DNA from: Geitlerinema sp. BBD 1991-9
Lineage (GTDB): Bacteria > Cyanobacteriota > Cyanobacteriia > Cyanobacteriales > Geitlerinemataceae
Reading direction: 5' to 3'
Assembly: GCA_001657325.1 (NCBI GenBank)
Contig: LWRO01000013.1
Span: 1 to 64,000 of the forward strand
Length of the DNA stretch: 64,000 nucleotides
The notes beneath the pieces are model-generated. The model saw only the letters and a program-made list of their open reading frames with translations, was not told where the DNA came from and did not search any database. Each line of letters opens with the position of its first letter. The first letter of the stretch is position 1. The position numbers and the translations under genes were made by a program. Positions 1 to 8,329 of this stretch are shown one piece after another.

Positions 1-130
1 TACGCTCAAGTCACCTTTTCCCGAAGACTGAAAATCAAAAACTCAGCTCGAATTAATGCTTCACCGCTCGATCGAATCCGTTTAAAAATCACGGTCAGTC
101 AGTGTCAATTGGAGCTTTTTTCGCGAGCCA

Positions 131-154
131 ACTCGATCGAGAATTCGATCGAGT
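131..154. repeat. Perfect 10-bp inverted repeat built on CGATCGA
   Basis: Arms ACTCGATCGA (131-140) and TCGATCGAGT (145-154) are separated by GAAT. The element lies about 60 bp past the stop of the alpha-E gene on the minus strand. It could fold as a hairpin in that transcript, but no T-tract follows it in either direction, so it is not a typical intrinsic terminator. It also contains two copies of the CGATCG hexamer that is enriched across this window. Confidence 0.6.
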
Positions 155-165
155 GAGATCTGAAG

Positions 166-221
166 CCGTAGTTTGAGCGTAGTCGGATGTGGGTTGAGCG
201 TAGTCGAAACCCAACCTACGG
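166..221. repeat. Short palindromic repeat with TTGAGCGTAGTCG units
   Basis: Two direct copies of TTGAGCGTAGTCG (173-185 and 194-206) lie between outer inverted ends CCGTAG (166-171) and CTACGG (216-221), with an inner GGGTT/AACCC pair (191-195, 208-212). The right end overlaps the stop codon of the alpha-E gene. From memory, related GAGCGTAGTCGAA-type words are common in intergenic DNA of cyanobacterial genomes. The function is unknown. Confidence 0.5.
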
Positions 222-1208
222 CGCGACCATGAGCTGTTTCATCTCGACCTCTTGCATCTCCGAATCCGAGTAAGTTTTGAAAAACGTCGATAAAATTTGG
301 GTATCGACCTCGTTCATTTCACTTTGCAGTCGATCGAGAAATTCGTGTAATCCAATATCGAACACATCTTCAAGGGTCGTATATCCCAGCTTCGAGCAGA
401 GTTTACCCAATGCGCGTTCCGCGCCGTTACACCAAGTTCCGACCGACGTTCCCGTAATTTTATGTAGACAGCGTTCGGCTTCCTGCAAGCAAAACGTAAT
501 CGATCGTGGAAATTCGCGATTGAGAATCATAAATTCTGCAACGCCTGATGGAACGATCCGATGTTGGCATTTCCGATACATTTCATACGCACTGGCAGAT
601 TTCAGGAGTGCAATCCACTGAATTCGATCGAGCGGTGTTCCCACCCATTGCGCCGACGGTAACAAAATGAAGTATTTAACATCTAAAATTCGCGTGGTTT
701 TATCCGCACGTTCGAGCAAACGTCCTACCTGACCGAAGTGCCATCCTTCGTTATGCGTCATTGTTGCGTCCATCACCCCTGCAAAGCGATGGCTGGCGAA
801 TTTGACGTGTGAAAACAGATCGTGGAAGAGATGGTGAGAGTTATGTGCTGCGGCACCTTGAACCATGTGATAAAACGTATTGACCTCTTCCCACATTTCC
901 GAGGAGATAATTTCTCGGATCGATCGAGCGTTTTCTCGAGCGGCCCGCAAACAGTAAAGAATGGAGTTTTGATAATCTAAATCGAACGTTAGAAATTGAA
1001 TGACATTTTCGGCCGTTGCTTCGCCGTAACGTTCTTCAAACAGTTGTAAATCTCCCGTTGTAATGACGAGCGGTCGCCATTGTTGGCTGACACCCGTAGG
1101 CGAATCCAACATCAAATTGAGGTTTACATCGACGAAGCGAGCAACGTTTTCTGCCCGTTCGATATAGCGATTGAGCCAGTAAATTGAATTTGCAACGCGA
1201 CTGAGCAT
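216..1208 (-). CDS. Alpha-E domain protein (DUF403 family)
   Basis: This 330-residue protein is a full-length member of the alpha-E (DUF403) family, which is all-helical and of unknown biochemical function. The N-terminus (MLSRVANSIYWLNRYIERAE) carries the family's typical start, and YWLNRYIERAENVAR is characteristic. The family almost always accompanies a circularly permuted ATP-grasp ligase, and here that ligase lies directly upstream on the same strand with a 219-bp gap. Comparative genomics has proposed that the pair makes or modifies a small peptide, often with a transglutaminase-like partner; no such partner is inside the window, though it could lie beyond position 1. AGGAC stands about 9 nt before the ATG. 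No signal peptide or membrane segment is visible, so the product is probably cytosolic. Confidence 0.88.
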   Translation of the reverse strand: MLSRVANSIYWLNRYIERAENVARFVDVNLNLMLDSPTGVSQQWRPLVITTGDLQLFEERYGEATAENVIQFLTFDLDYQNSILYCLRAARENARSIREIISSEMWEEVNTFYHMVQGAAAHNSHHLFHDLFSHVKFASHRFAGVMDATMTHNEGWHFGQVGRLLERADKTTRILDVKYFILLPSAQWVGTPLDRIQWIALLKSASAYEMYRKCQHRIVPSGVAEFMILNREFPRSITFCLQEAERCLHKITGTSVGTWCNGAERALGKLCSKLGYTTLEDVFDIGLHEFLDRLQSEMNEVDTQILSTFFKTYSDSEMQEVEMKQLMVAP

Positions 1209-1427
1209 AATTTAAATGTCCTATTCTTAAGTGTTCGGTTAGATGTTTGTCGATCGGTGTGAGTCAAACCCACTCCCTCACCAAGCAGCATTTTTAAACG
1301 ATTCTAGAGTCATCGAAGTCCCCAGCACGACACTCTACTTTTCACACTTTACAGTTGGTATTTCACTGCACTTCCCTCCTTCCCAAAACAAAGCTGTTTC
1401 ATCCAGATCGCGGATCGATCGACTAAC

Positions 1428-2870
1428 TCATGCCGTCAAAACCCACGTATCTTTACTTCCTCCCCCTTGAGACGAGTTGACAACGAGAGAACCTTTCTTG
1501 AGTGCCACGCGCGTGAGTCCTCCCGGTTGAACGTAAATTTCATCGCCACGATGGAGAATATAAGGGCGTAAATCGACGTGGCGACCTTCGACTGAATCGC
1601 CATCACCGATGAGAGTCGGAACGCGAGACAAACAAATAGTCGGTTGAGCAATGTAGTTACGCGGATTTTGGCAGATTTTTTCCGCAAAGGCCGTGCGTTC
1701 TTCTTCTGTCGATTGAGTCCCCACGAGCATTCCATAACCTCCCGCTTCGTTGGCGGATTTGACAACCAGACGCTCGAGGTTTTGTAAGACGTATTCGCGA
1801 TCTTTTTCCCGCCAACACAGATAAGTTGGAACGTTGGGTAAAATCGGGTCTTCACCGAGATAGTAACGAATCATGTCGGGAACGAAGGCGTAAACGACTT
1901 TATCGTCGGCGACTCCCGTTCCGGGGGCGTTGGCCAGCGCAACGCGACCCGCTCGATAGACTTCCATCAAACCGGGGACTCCGAGAAGAGAGTCGGGACG
2001 GAACGCTTTCGGGTCGAGAAAATCGTCGTCGAGGCGGCGGTAAATGACATCGACGCGGCGGGGCCCTTTGGTCGTCCGCATTTGCAGGTAGCCGTCGATG
2101 ACAACGAGATCGCGTCCTTCTACCAGCTCGACCCCCATTTGTTGCGCCAGGAACGAATGTTCGTAATAGGCGGAGTTGTAGATACCGGGGGTGAGGACGG
2201 CCACGGTGGGATTGGGAAGGTGCGGCGGTGCGAGATTGAGTAGGGTTTCGAGCAGGTGGCTGGGATAGTCGTCTACCGGTCGAACGGCCATCGTCTGAAA
2301 TACACTTGGGAAAGTACTTTTCATGACGCGGCGGTTTTCTAAGACGTAGGAAATACCGCTCGGTACTCGCAGGTTATCTTCGAGAACGTACCATTGTCCG
2401 TCTCGATCGCGCACGAGGTCGGTTCCCGTGATGTGACACCATACGTCTGTTGGCGGTTTTAAGCCAATGCAGGGTTTGAGGAAGCCGGGGGCCGACAAGA
2501 TAATCTCTTCGGGAACGATGCCGTCTTTAACGATGCTCTGTTCGTTGTAGATATCGTCGAGGAATTGGTTGAGTGCCGCGATACGCTGTTTGAGTCCCTG
2601 TTCGAGTCGTTCCCAATCTCGTGCTGAGACAATGCGTGGGATGATGTCAAAGGGAAAAACTTTTTCAATTCCTCGATCGTCGCTGTAAACGTTAAAGGTC
2701 ACGCCAAGCTTGAAGAGGGCAATTTGTGCAGCTTCTTGAGACCGTTGCAACTCGCCGGGCTTGAGTTGTTGCATCAATTCGATCGACCGTCGGGCAAAGG
2801 CTCTCGGTAGTCCTTGACTCTCGAAGAGTTCGTCGAAAAAGTCGCCCGGATCGTAGTTGTCTAGCTTCAC
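1428..2870 (-). CDS. Circularly permuted ATP-grasp protein
   Basis: This 480-residue protein belongs to the circularly permuted ATP-grasp family (DUF404/DUF407), relatives of glutathionylspermidine synthase that are predicted to form amide bonds at the expense of ATP. Characteristic blocks are VLEDNLRVPSG at residues 162-172 and NEAGGYG at 374-380, the latter resembling a glycine-rich ATP-binding loop. The start is GTG at 2870, supported by AGGAGAG seven bases upstream. The alpha-E gene follows on the same strand, so the two are probably co-transcribed despite the 219-bp spacer. The substrate is unknown. The family assignment is confident; the peptide-ligase role is inferred from family literature. 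Confidence 0.9.
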   Translation of the reverse strand: MKLDNYDPGDFFDELFESQGLPRAFARRSIELMQQLKPGELQRSQEAAQIALFKLGVTFNVYSDDRGIEKVFPFDIIPRIVSARDWERLEQGLKQRIAALNQFLDDIYNEQSIVKDGIVPEEIILSAPGFLKPCIGLKPPTDVWCHITGTDLVRDRDGQWYVLEDNLRVPSGISYVLENRRVMKSTFPSVFQTMAVRPVDDYPSHLLETLLNLAPPHLPNPTVAVLTPGIYNSAYYEHSFLAQQMGVELVEGRDLVVIDGYLQMRTTKGPRRVDVIYRRLDDDFLDPKAFRPDSLLGVPGLMEVYRAGRVALANAPGTGVADDKVVYAFVPDMIRYYLGEDPILPNVPTYLCWREKDREYVLQNLERLVVKSANEAGGYGMLVGTQSTEEERTAFAEKICQNPRNYIAQPTICLSRVPTLIGDGDSVEGRHVDLRPYILHRGDEIYVQPGGLTRVALKKGSLVVNSSQGGGSKDTWVLTA

Positions 2871-3226
2871 GAACAGCTCTCCTGAACCTGCACTTGTTAA
2901 CTAGGATTGAATTAACGAGCGCTCAAAACTGTATCTGCGATTACAGTTTATAAAGAAGCTGGATGTGGGGAAGATTTTAGCTTTTTATGAAAGTCAGCGA
3001 TCGTTCGGAACCAATTTCTTTCGATCGCTTCAAAAATCTTAACATTTCAGAAATTCAAGCAAAACGCCATTTGTCGTTTGATAGGAACTCAGGCAAATTG
3101 GGTGCATCTCACTTTTGCGATCGCAACCCCACCCATCCTCCCCTGACTAAGGGGAGGGGCCGAAGGCGGAGGGGTCATTTTACGAAATTGAGATGCACCC
3201 GGCAAATTCGAGTGATGTCGAAAATC
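2871..3226. other. Intergenic region carrying a short mobile element
   Basis: This stretch separates the ATP-grasp gene start from the end of the sensor kinase gene. It holds the promoter side of the ATP-grasp gene and a 101-bp MITE-like element (3100-3200) described separately. I see no convincing coding sequence. Confidence 0.6.
3100..3200 (+). mobile_element. MITE-like element, intact copy 1
   Basis: The element is 101 bp long. It begins with GGGTGCATCTCA (3100-3111) and ends with the exact reverse complement TGAGATGCACCC (3189-3200). It is flanked by a perfect 8-bp direct repeat GGCAAATT (3092-3099 and 3201-3208), as expected for a target-site duplication. The interior holds a G/C-rich hairpin (CCTCCCC...GGGGAGG). 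A second intact copy in the opposite orientation lies at 49692-49794 with its own 8-bp duplication, and a 33-bp fragment lies at 10427-10459. It has no coding capacity, so it must have been moved by a transposase supplied from elsewhere. The parent insertion sequence is not identified. Confidence 0.85.
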
Positions 3227-5806
3227 TCAAGAAGATTTTGATGGTTCGATCGTCGAAAATTCTCGAGCCGGATGTAGAGGTAAGTTAATAATAAATTTCG
3301 TGCCTTGTCCGGGCGTAGAAATACACTCTAACGAGCCGTTATGTTTTTGCACGATAATGTCATAACTAATAAATAAACCCAAGCCCGTTCCTTGACCAAC
3401 AGGTTTGGTCGTGAAAAAAGGATCGAAGATGTGTTCTCTGACTCGATCGGGGATTCCCGGCCCAGTATCAGAAATCGTAACCGTCACAAAATCGGAATTT
3501 ATCTGCTCCGTAGAAATAACAATAGTTGGCAATCTCCGATTTGCTTCATCAGGCAAGTTTCGACCTTGAGATTCCAAGACATCAATAGCATTGTTAATTA
3601 TATTCATAAATACTTGGTTGACTTGACTTGCATGACATTCAACGGCTGAGATTTTGCCATATTGTTTCACGAGATCGATCTTCAATTGATGATTCGAGCA
3701 ATCAGTCAAACGACTCTGTAAGATCGACAAGGTACTCTCAATGCCTTCGTGAAGATCGACGAGCTTCATTTCTGATTCATCCAGTCGTGAGAAATTTCGT
3801 AAAGATTCTACAATATCTCGAATACGAACTGCACCTGTTTTCATAGAACGAAAAAGGTCTGGTAAATCTTGTTTTAAGAAATCTAGTTCGATTTCTTCGA
3901 TATGATTTTCAATTTCAGAATTCGGGTTTGGATAATGTTTTTGATACAGGTCTAGTGTTGAAAACAATTGCTCGGCATATTCGTCGGCATGAACTAAGTT
4001 TCCATAAATAAAACTGACTGGATTATTAATTTCGTGGGCAACACCTGCAACCATTTTTCCTAAGCTAAACATCTTTTCGGATTGAACGAGTTGAGTTTGG
4101 GCTTCTTGTAATTTTTTTAAGGTTTCCTGAAGCTGTTTAGCTTGATTTTGAGCGATGGCAGCATTGGCATTACTTTCGTGATAAAGCTCTGCTTGCTCGA
4201 GTGCGATCGCTAATTGTTCGACCACCCCCGTCAACAGTTCTAAATCTTCATGACTCCAAGGTCGGATATTACAACAATGACCACAGGTGAGTAGCCCCAA
4301 TTTCCTCGATCTCGTTTGAATTGGAAGCATTAAAATCGATCGAAAACCTAGATCCAAAAACAAATTTTTTATGTCGAGATCGCTGAGGATTTCAACATTA
4401 TCTACTTGGACTGTTTCTAAATTCAGCAACTTCTTCCCGAATGCGCCGAGATCGACGATAGGGTAGATACCTAATACGCTATCAACCCTGTAGGTTTTGG
4501 CTTCTTGGACAACCTCCCATGAAGGCGGATCGATGTTGGGACAATACCAAGAAAACGTACATCGATCGATCTTCAAGAGTTCCCGAATCTTCTCGACACT
4601 CGTTTTCAAAATTTCATTTAATTCTAGGGAGTTTCGAATCTGGCTCGAAACAGCACTTTTTATTCGATCTTTTGCATAAGCAGAACGTAAATATGCTTCC
4701 GACTTCCTTAATTTTTTTTGGACTTTATGGCGCTGCACGATCGCCCATGCTGCGAAAAACGAACCGATGGCAACGAGAATCAAAAGCATGAGGTAAAGTC
4801 GTATCATTTCTTCAGCCAGCTGAGCCAGATTTTCCCTCAGCACGTCTGGTGGAATATGAGAGACAATTTTCCAGTAATAAGATTTATAATTAGTAAAGCT
4901 GGGACTCTCTGAAGGGTTGGGATCTATCTGCTGAGGTTGGTAATTATCTAGAATCGGATACGTTGTAATAAAAGTAAATAGTCCTCGATCGGTTTCAACC
5001 TGTCCCGAATAAGATACGTTAATTTTTTGCCATGCTTTGGGGAATTGATTTCTAAAAGTTCTATCCTTTTTTTTGGAAAACATGAATCCCCATTCATCTT
5101 CTAGATTAGGACTCTTCAGCCAATATCCTTCAGAGTTTAGCAGCATGATATTGCCAAGCTTTGTGAAATCCTCGTGATTGATATAATTGAGAAGTTCGTT
5201 TCCTGAATAATTCAAAACGACAATACCAATTTTCTCTCCTAATTGGTTGAATATAGGCGTTGCAAAGCGAATCATTGGCTTGATGGGGCGTTCGATTTGA
5301 CCGTTATCGACATTCAAATCGAACGGAGAGACATAAACTTGTCCTCGCTGTAAGTTTATCGTTTCTTTAAAGTAATAACGATTGGCTTTTGATTGTAGTT
5401 GGTTTTCTGGAACGATCTCAGGGTTGCCTTCGTTAAAGTTAACTCGAACGACTTCCATACCCGTTCGATCCAAGAAACGAATTTGGTCGTATACTTTCTG
5501 ATTACGTAAAAACTCTAAATATTCTTTTGATAGAAATCGAATTGACTTGGGCTTGGATAGATAGTCGAAGTTCAGTTCATTGAGTGACGAAAGAAAGATT
5601 AAATCAGCAATTGCACCTTGTAAGTGTTGAGAAATTGTGAGTTTTTGCAACTCTACATAACTCTTTTCATTCGCTTGATTGATTAAAACTTGAGCATCCC
5701 GTTCTTGAATAAAAAATAAATTTAAAATCAAGCCGATTGCCAAAGATAAGGCAAAATAAATAAACAAAAAGTATTTCAAAAAAAAACTTTGATTCGAGTT
5801 AAACAT
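3227..5806 (-). CDS. Membrane sensor histidine kinase (dCache-GAF-HisKA-HATPase)
   Basis: The 859-residue protein is a membrane sensor kinase. A transmembrane helix lies near residues 10-33, then a ~300-residue extracytoplasmic sensing region with the look of a double Cache domain, and a second helix near 335-360. The cytoplasmic part has a GAF-like domain (about 390-540), a coiled coil, a phosphoacceptor helix with AHEINNPVSFIYGN, and a HATPase domain with DTGPGIP and FDPFFTTKPVGQGTGLGL near the C-terminus. It should autophosphorylate on the His of AHEINNP and pass phosphate to a response regulator, but no regulator gene is adjacent, so it is an orphan kinase. Its catalytic half closely resembles the kinase at 45243-47069. 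The stimulus is unknown. Confidence 0.88.
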   Translation of the reverse strand: MFNSNQSFFLKYFLFIYFALSLAIGLILNLFFIQERDAQVLINQANEKSYVELQKLTISQHLQGAIADLIFLSSLNELNFDYLSKPKSIRFLSKEYLEFLRNQKVYDQIRFLDRTGMEVVRVNFNEGNPEIVPENQLQSKANRYYFKETINLQRGQVYVSPFDLNVDNGQIERPIKPMIRFATPIFNQLGEKIGIVVLNYSGNELLNYINHEDFTKLGNIMLLNSEGYWLKSPNLEDEWGFMFSKKKDRTFRNQFPKAWQKINVSYSGQVETDRGLFTFITTYPILDNYQPQQIDPNPSESPSFTNYKSYYWKIVSHIPPDVLRENLAQLAEEMIRLYLMLLILVAIGSFFAAWAIVQRHKVQKKLRKSEAYLRSAYAKDRIKSAVSSQIRNSLELNEILKTSVEKIRELLKIDRCTFSWYCPNIDPPSWEVVQEAKTYRVDSVLGIYPIVDLGAFGKKLLNLETVQVDNVEILSDLDIKNLFLDLGFRSILMLPIQTRSRKLGLLTCGHCCNIRPWSHEDLELLTGVVEQLAIALEQAELYHESNANAAIAQNQAKQLQETLKKLQEAQTQLVQSEKMFSLGKMVAGVAHEINNPVSFIYGNLVHADEYAEQLFSTLDLYQKHYPNPNSEIENHIEEIELDFLKQDLPDLFRSMKTGAVRIRDIVESLRNFSRLDESEMKLVDLHEGIESTLSILQSRLTDCSNHQLKIDLVKQYGKISAVECHASQVNQVFMNIINNAIDVLESQGRNLPDEANRRLPTIVISTEQINSDFVTVTISDTGPGIPDRVREHIFDPFFTTKPVGQGTGLGLFISYDIIVQKHNGSLECISTPGQGTKFIINLPLHPAREFSTIEPSKSS

Positions 5807-6927
5807 AATCTCAAGATATCTATCAATCTGGTTCGTTAAATTATTTTAGAAGTTACTCGTGACGAGCGATGTCGGTCTATAACTTCATGGGTCACTCGAA
5901 ATCGATTTTTGAAAAGCTGACTTTTATCACCTATGCATCGAAATCGATGACATTCAGCCAGACTAACGATCGAGCGTGTAAGTTGTACATAAAACAAAGT
6001 CTTTTTAAAAAGCTAATATTTAACTTTATAACTTTATAATAGATGCAAAAGATTATCGATCTTCGTGTTAAATGATACACTTAATAGTTCTAAATTGCCA
6101 ATACGCTCGAGATCGGGGTGGATTAAACAGCTCTGTCCAACGCACTGAGGGAGATTCATCGCTATGACTTTGCGACTCACCAAGAAGTTTTAAAGCTCGA
6201 GTCAGTTTTCTTTTAAATGAATGAAAGCTTTGCACCATCCCAGTTTGGGCAAGTGTTTACACGATCGATTCAGCAGAAATAATTGGCCCCCAAAACTTAT
6301 TGATATTTTACAAAGCCACACAACTATTTTTCAGTATAGTGTTTAATCGAATAAAATCCAAGCTGATGTGGTTCTGTTGAGGATGGAAGATACTTTGGAG
6401 CGGTTAGATAACGATGATTTTCGTCAAAACCAACAGCTGTTCGCTTTGACACTCGCTGTCGAAGCCTTACATGCGTTCGTTTGGCTTGTCCCGTTAACCC
6501 CAACAAACTCAAGAGGAAATGTATCTAATTCTGCTCCTCCCCTATTGTGTAGGGTCGCTCAGTTAGAATTGACGCGATATCTGGCGTGTTATCTTCAATA
6601 AATGCTGAATTATATAAGATTTTGTCAATAAATCGCGTTTTTTGATTCTCGATCGATAGTGGCAAGGTGTGTCGAGCTTGCGGTAGATCTCAAAACTATA
6701 ATTTTTATTAAGTTCGCCCAGTCCCTAACGCCTCTTCTGCGATCGGGACTTCTGGTCTTGTACCCTCTTCCAATCGGAGTAGGCTAGGGACACAGAGAGA
6801 AATAGCAACCTCGTGCGAAAGCCAACGCGGAGGTTTGACTTGGGGTTTGACAACCCGACTGAACGATGGCCGAAGTCTAAGCGCTCAGTCGGGTTGAGTC
6901 GATTTGACAATGTTGGGATGGCTCGAG
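5807..6927. other. 1.1-kb intergenic region without recognisable genes
   Basis: This gap lies between the kinase start and the RHH-like gene. It is A/T-rich at its left end. Short open frames of 60-77 codons exist (for example 6368-6601 plus, 6324-6512 minus) but lack ribosome binding sites, family resemblance and codon character. A hairpin at 6851-6896 is listed separately. The length is unusual for this otherwise gene-dense window, so it may be decayed DNA. Confidence 0.5.
6851..6896. repeat. 12-bp perfect inverted repeat downstream of RHH-like gene
   Basis: CAACCCGACTGA (6851-6862) pairs perfectly with TCAGTCGGGTTG (6885-6896) across a 22-nt loop. It lies about 30 bp after the stop codon of the minus-strand RHH-like gene, so it may protect or end that transcript. 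No T-tract follows on the minus strand, which argues against a standard intrinsic terminator. Confidence 0.55.
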
Positions 6928-7269
6928 TTAACGATCCAAACTACTCGAACTAATGGGAACCAAATCTCCTTGTCGTGTGAGGCCGAGCAACATGGTTTCG
7001 TGAGGCGCAATGGGTTTTCCGCTCAAGGCGCAGCGTTCTTCTTTCTGAGCGGTGGCAGTAATGCAGGCGCGAATGTCGGCTTTTGAGAACTGAGGCTTGT
7101 AATCGCCGGACTTATACTGAACGTAATTCCACAGAATATCGCGAACTAAGGCTTGATAGCCTTGAGAACCGGATAGCGCTTTGAGTCTATCTTTGAGTTC
7201 TCGCTCCAAACGAATGCTCGTTACTTCCATCTCAGTGGTGGAGACGCGAGGTCGAGTGGGGGTATGCAT
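6928..7269 (-). CDS. Small ribbon-helix-helix-like protein with C-terminal CALSGKPI segment
   Basis: The start chosen is ATG at 7269 because GGAGG lies nine bases upstream; the open frame upstream to 7524 lacks such support. The 113-residue product has a basic, proline-rich N-terminus, then a segment at about 15-50 (MEVTSIRLERELKDRLKAL and following) with the pattern of a ribbon-helix-helix DNA-binding domain. A C-terminal part (about 78-103) reads CALSGKPIAPHETMLLGL. I remember similar cyanobacterial proteins annotated as hypothetical or CopG-like. A small palindrome (TACTA/TAGTA, 7303-7318) sits just upstream and could be an operator. It is divergent from the HNH endonuclease gene, so it may regulate that gene; this is inference. 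Confidence 0.7.
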   Translation of the reverse strand: MHTPTRPRVSTTEMEVTSIRLERELKDRLKALSGSQGYQALVRDILWNYVQYKSGDYKPQFSKADIRACITATAQKEERCALSGKPIAPHETMLLGLTRQGDLVPISSSSLDR

Positions 7270-7302
7270 CGAAAATTTCCTCCAAATGGTGGACAATGCT
7301 TG

Positions 7303-7318
7303 TACTATTAGTGTAGTA
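7303..7318. promoter_or_regulatory. Candidate operator palindrome upstream of RHH-like gene
   Basis: TACTA (7303-7307) and TAGTA (7314-7318) form an inverted repeat with a 6-bp spacer, 34 bp upstream of the RHH-like start codon. RHH regulators often bind short palindromes and repress their own genes. The arms are short, so the match could be chance. Confidence 0.25.
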
Positions 7319-7609
7319 TGCAAAAAGTTAGAATGAAATACTAGCATTTTCCAAAAACAGCCGTGAAACCGTTTCTCTTCCTCGATACCGTCGTTCGTAC
7401 TGCGCCAGCCATGGCTGCCAGCTCCCCATTGGGAATGGCAGAGGTCGGTGGTGTCGTCGCGAACCGAAATGGGGGACGAGATCGGAGCATCATGGAAATG
7501 TCTGAAAGAACGCTCGAACTCCATCTATGCCCTTGTGGGATTCACGTTCGTTCGATATTCCAATCTGCTAATGAAACGGAGTTCTATCGTTCGTTTTTAA
7601 AACTCATAC

Positions 7610-7708
7610 GAAGCGGGGGGTATCCAGATGTTGCCATCAACCCCACCTAGAACTGTGTAAGTCAAGTTTCGACCCCCGCTTCCCCATTAACTGTGAAGTG
7701 GGGGTTTT
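7610..7708 (+). promoter_or_regulatory. Candidate transcription attenuator upstream of HNH gene
   Basis: Three segments are related. Segment 1 is GAAGCGGGGG (7610-7619), segment 2 is CCCCCGCTTC (7673-7682) and segment 3 is GAAGTGGGGG (7695-7704), followed by TTTT (7705-7708). Segments 2 and 3 form a 10-bp stem with one G-U pair and a 12-nt loop, resembling an intrinsic terminator 18 bp before the HNH start. Segments 1 and 2 pair perfectly over 10 bp with a 53-nt loop, which would prevent that terminator. Mutually exclusive pairing of this kind is the layout of an attenuator or riboswitch. No known aptamer was recognised, and the T-tract is short. Confidence 0.5.
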
Positions 7709-7725
7709 GCTTAAGGAGATAAATC

Positions 7726-8259
7726 GTGACGGGTATAACAGATGTATTGAGGCAATCGGTGGTGGTGTTCTCCCAGAATTACCTCCCCATCAGTCGAATC
7801 AACGTGCGGCGAGCCGTGGTTTTGCTGCTGGCGGGGAAAGCCGAACCCCTCGACTTAAGCGAGAATGCGAACACCTGGCAAATTCGATCTCCGTCGATGA
7901 TTCTCGACGTTCCCGAACACATTCGCATGAAGTTTGCTGGAACGGAACGAATCTGGAAAGTTCCCCGCGTTAATCGTCGAGAAGTGCTGCGGCGCGACAA
8001 CCACACCTGTCAGTACTGCGGCAGTCGGCGAAACCTCACGTTAGACCACGTCGTTCCGAAGTCTAAAGGGGGAACTCATAGTTGGGACAACATCGTGACT
8101 GCGTGCAGTCCATGCAACTCCCGTAAAGGCGATCGAACTCCGGCTCAGGCCGGAATGAAACTTCGATCGAACCCTAAAGCTCCCCTACATCCCGCTGTGG
8201 CTTTTGCAGAACAGTTCTGGCGAGACCAGCAACTCGATCGCTTAGAAGCACACTTCTAA
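7726..8259 (+). CDS. HNH endonuclease family protein
   Basis: The 177-residue protein is an HNH nuclease. Residues about 90-140 hold the domain: two Cys pairs (CQYCGS and CSPCNSRKGD) framing LDHVVPKSKGGTHSWDN, which supplies the catalytic His and Asn of the beta-beta-alpha-metal fold. The N-terminal part (VVVFSQNYLPISRINVRRAVVLLLAGKAEPLD) is typical of a small stand-alone cyanobacterial HNH family with unclear biological role. The start is GTG at 7726, supported by AAGGAG (7713-7718) seven bases upstream. The next gene, at 8330, follows after 70 bp on the same strand. There is no intein, intron or methylase nearby, so it is not an obvious homing or restriction enzyme. A possible attenuator precedes it. 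Confidence 0.88.
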   Translation: MTGITDVLRQSVVVFSQNYLPISRINVRRAVVLLLAGKAEPLDLSENANTWQIRSPSMILDVPEHIRMKFAGTERIWKVPRVNRREVLRRDNHTCQYCGSRRNLTLDHVVPKSKGGTHSWDNIVTACSPCNSRKGDRTPAQAGMKLRSNPKAPLHPAVAFAEQFWRDQQLDRLEAHF

Positions 8260-8329
8260 GCGCACTTCTGAGCGGGAAGCCTGTCATCCGTCCCTTCCAC
8301 TCGTTCTCCTCAATTGGGGAAAGCTAGCC

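Noticed and set aside
6368-6601. 77-codon plus-strand frame in the 1.1-kb gap
   Set aside because: Composition is not protein-like and no ribosome binding site precedes it.
7363-7650. 95-codon plus-strand frame in the HNH leader
   Set aside because: There is no family resemblance or ribosome binding site, and it overlaps the first segment of the possible attenuator.
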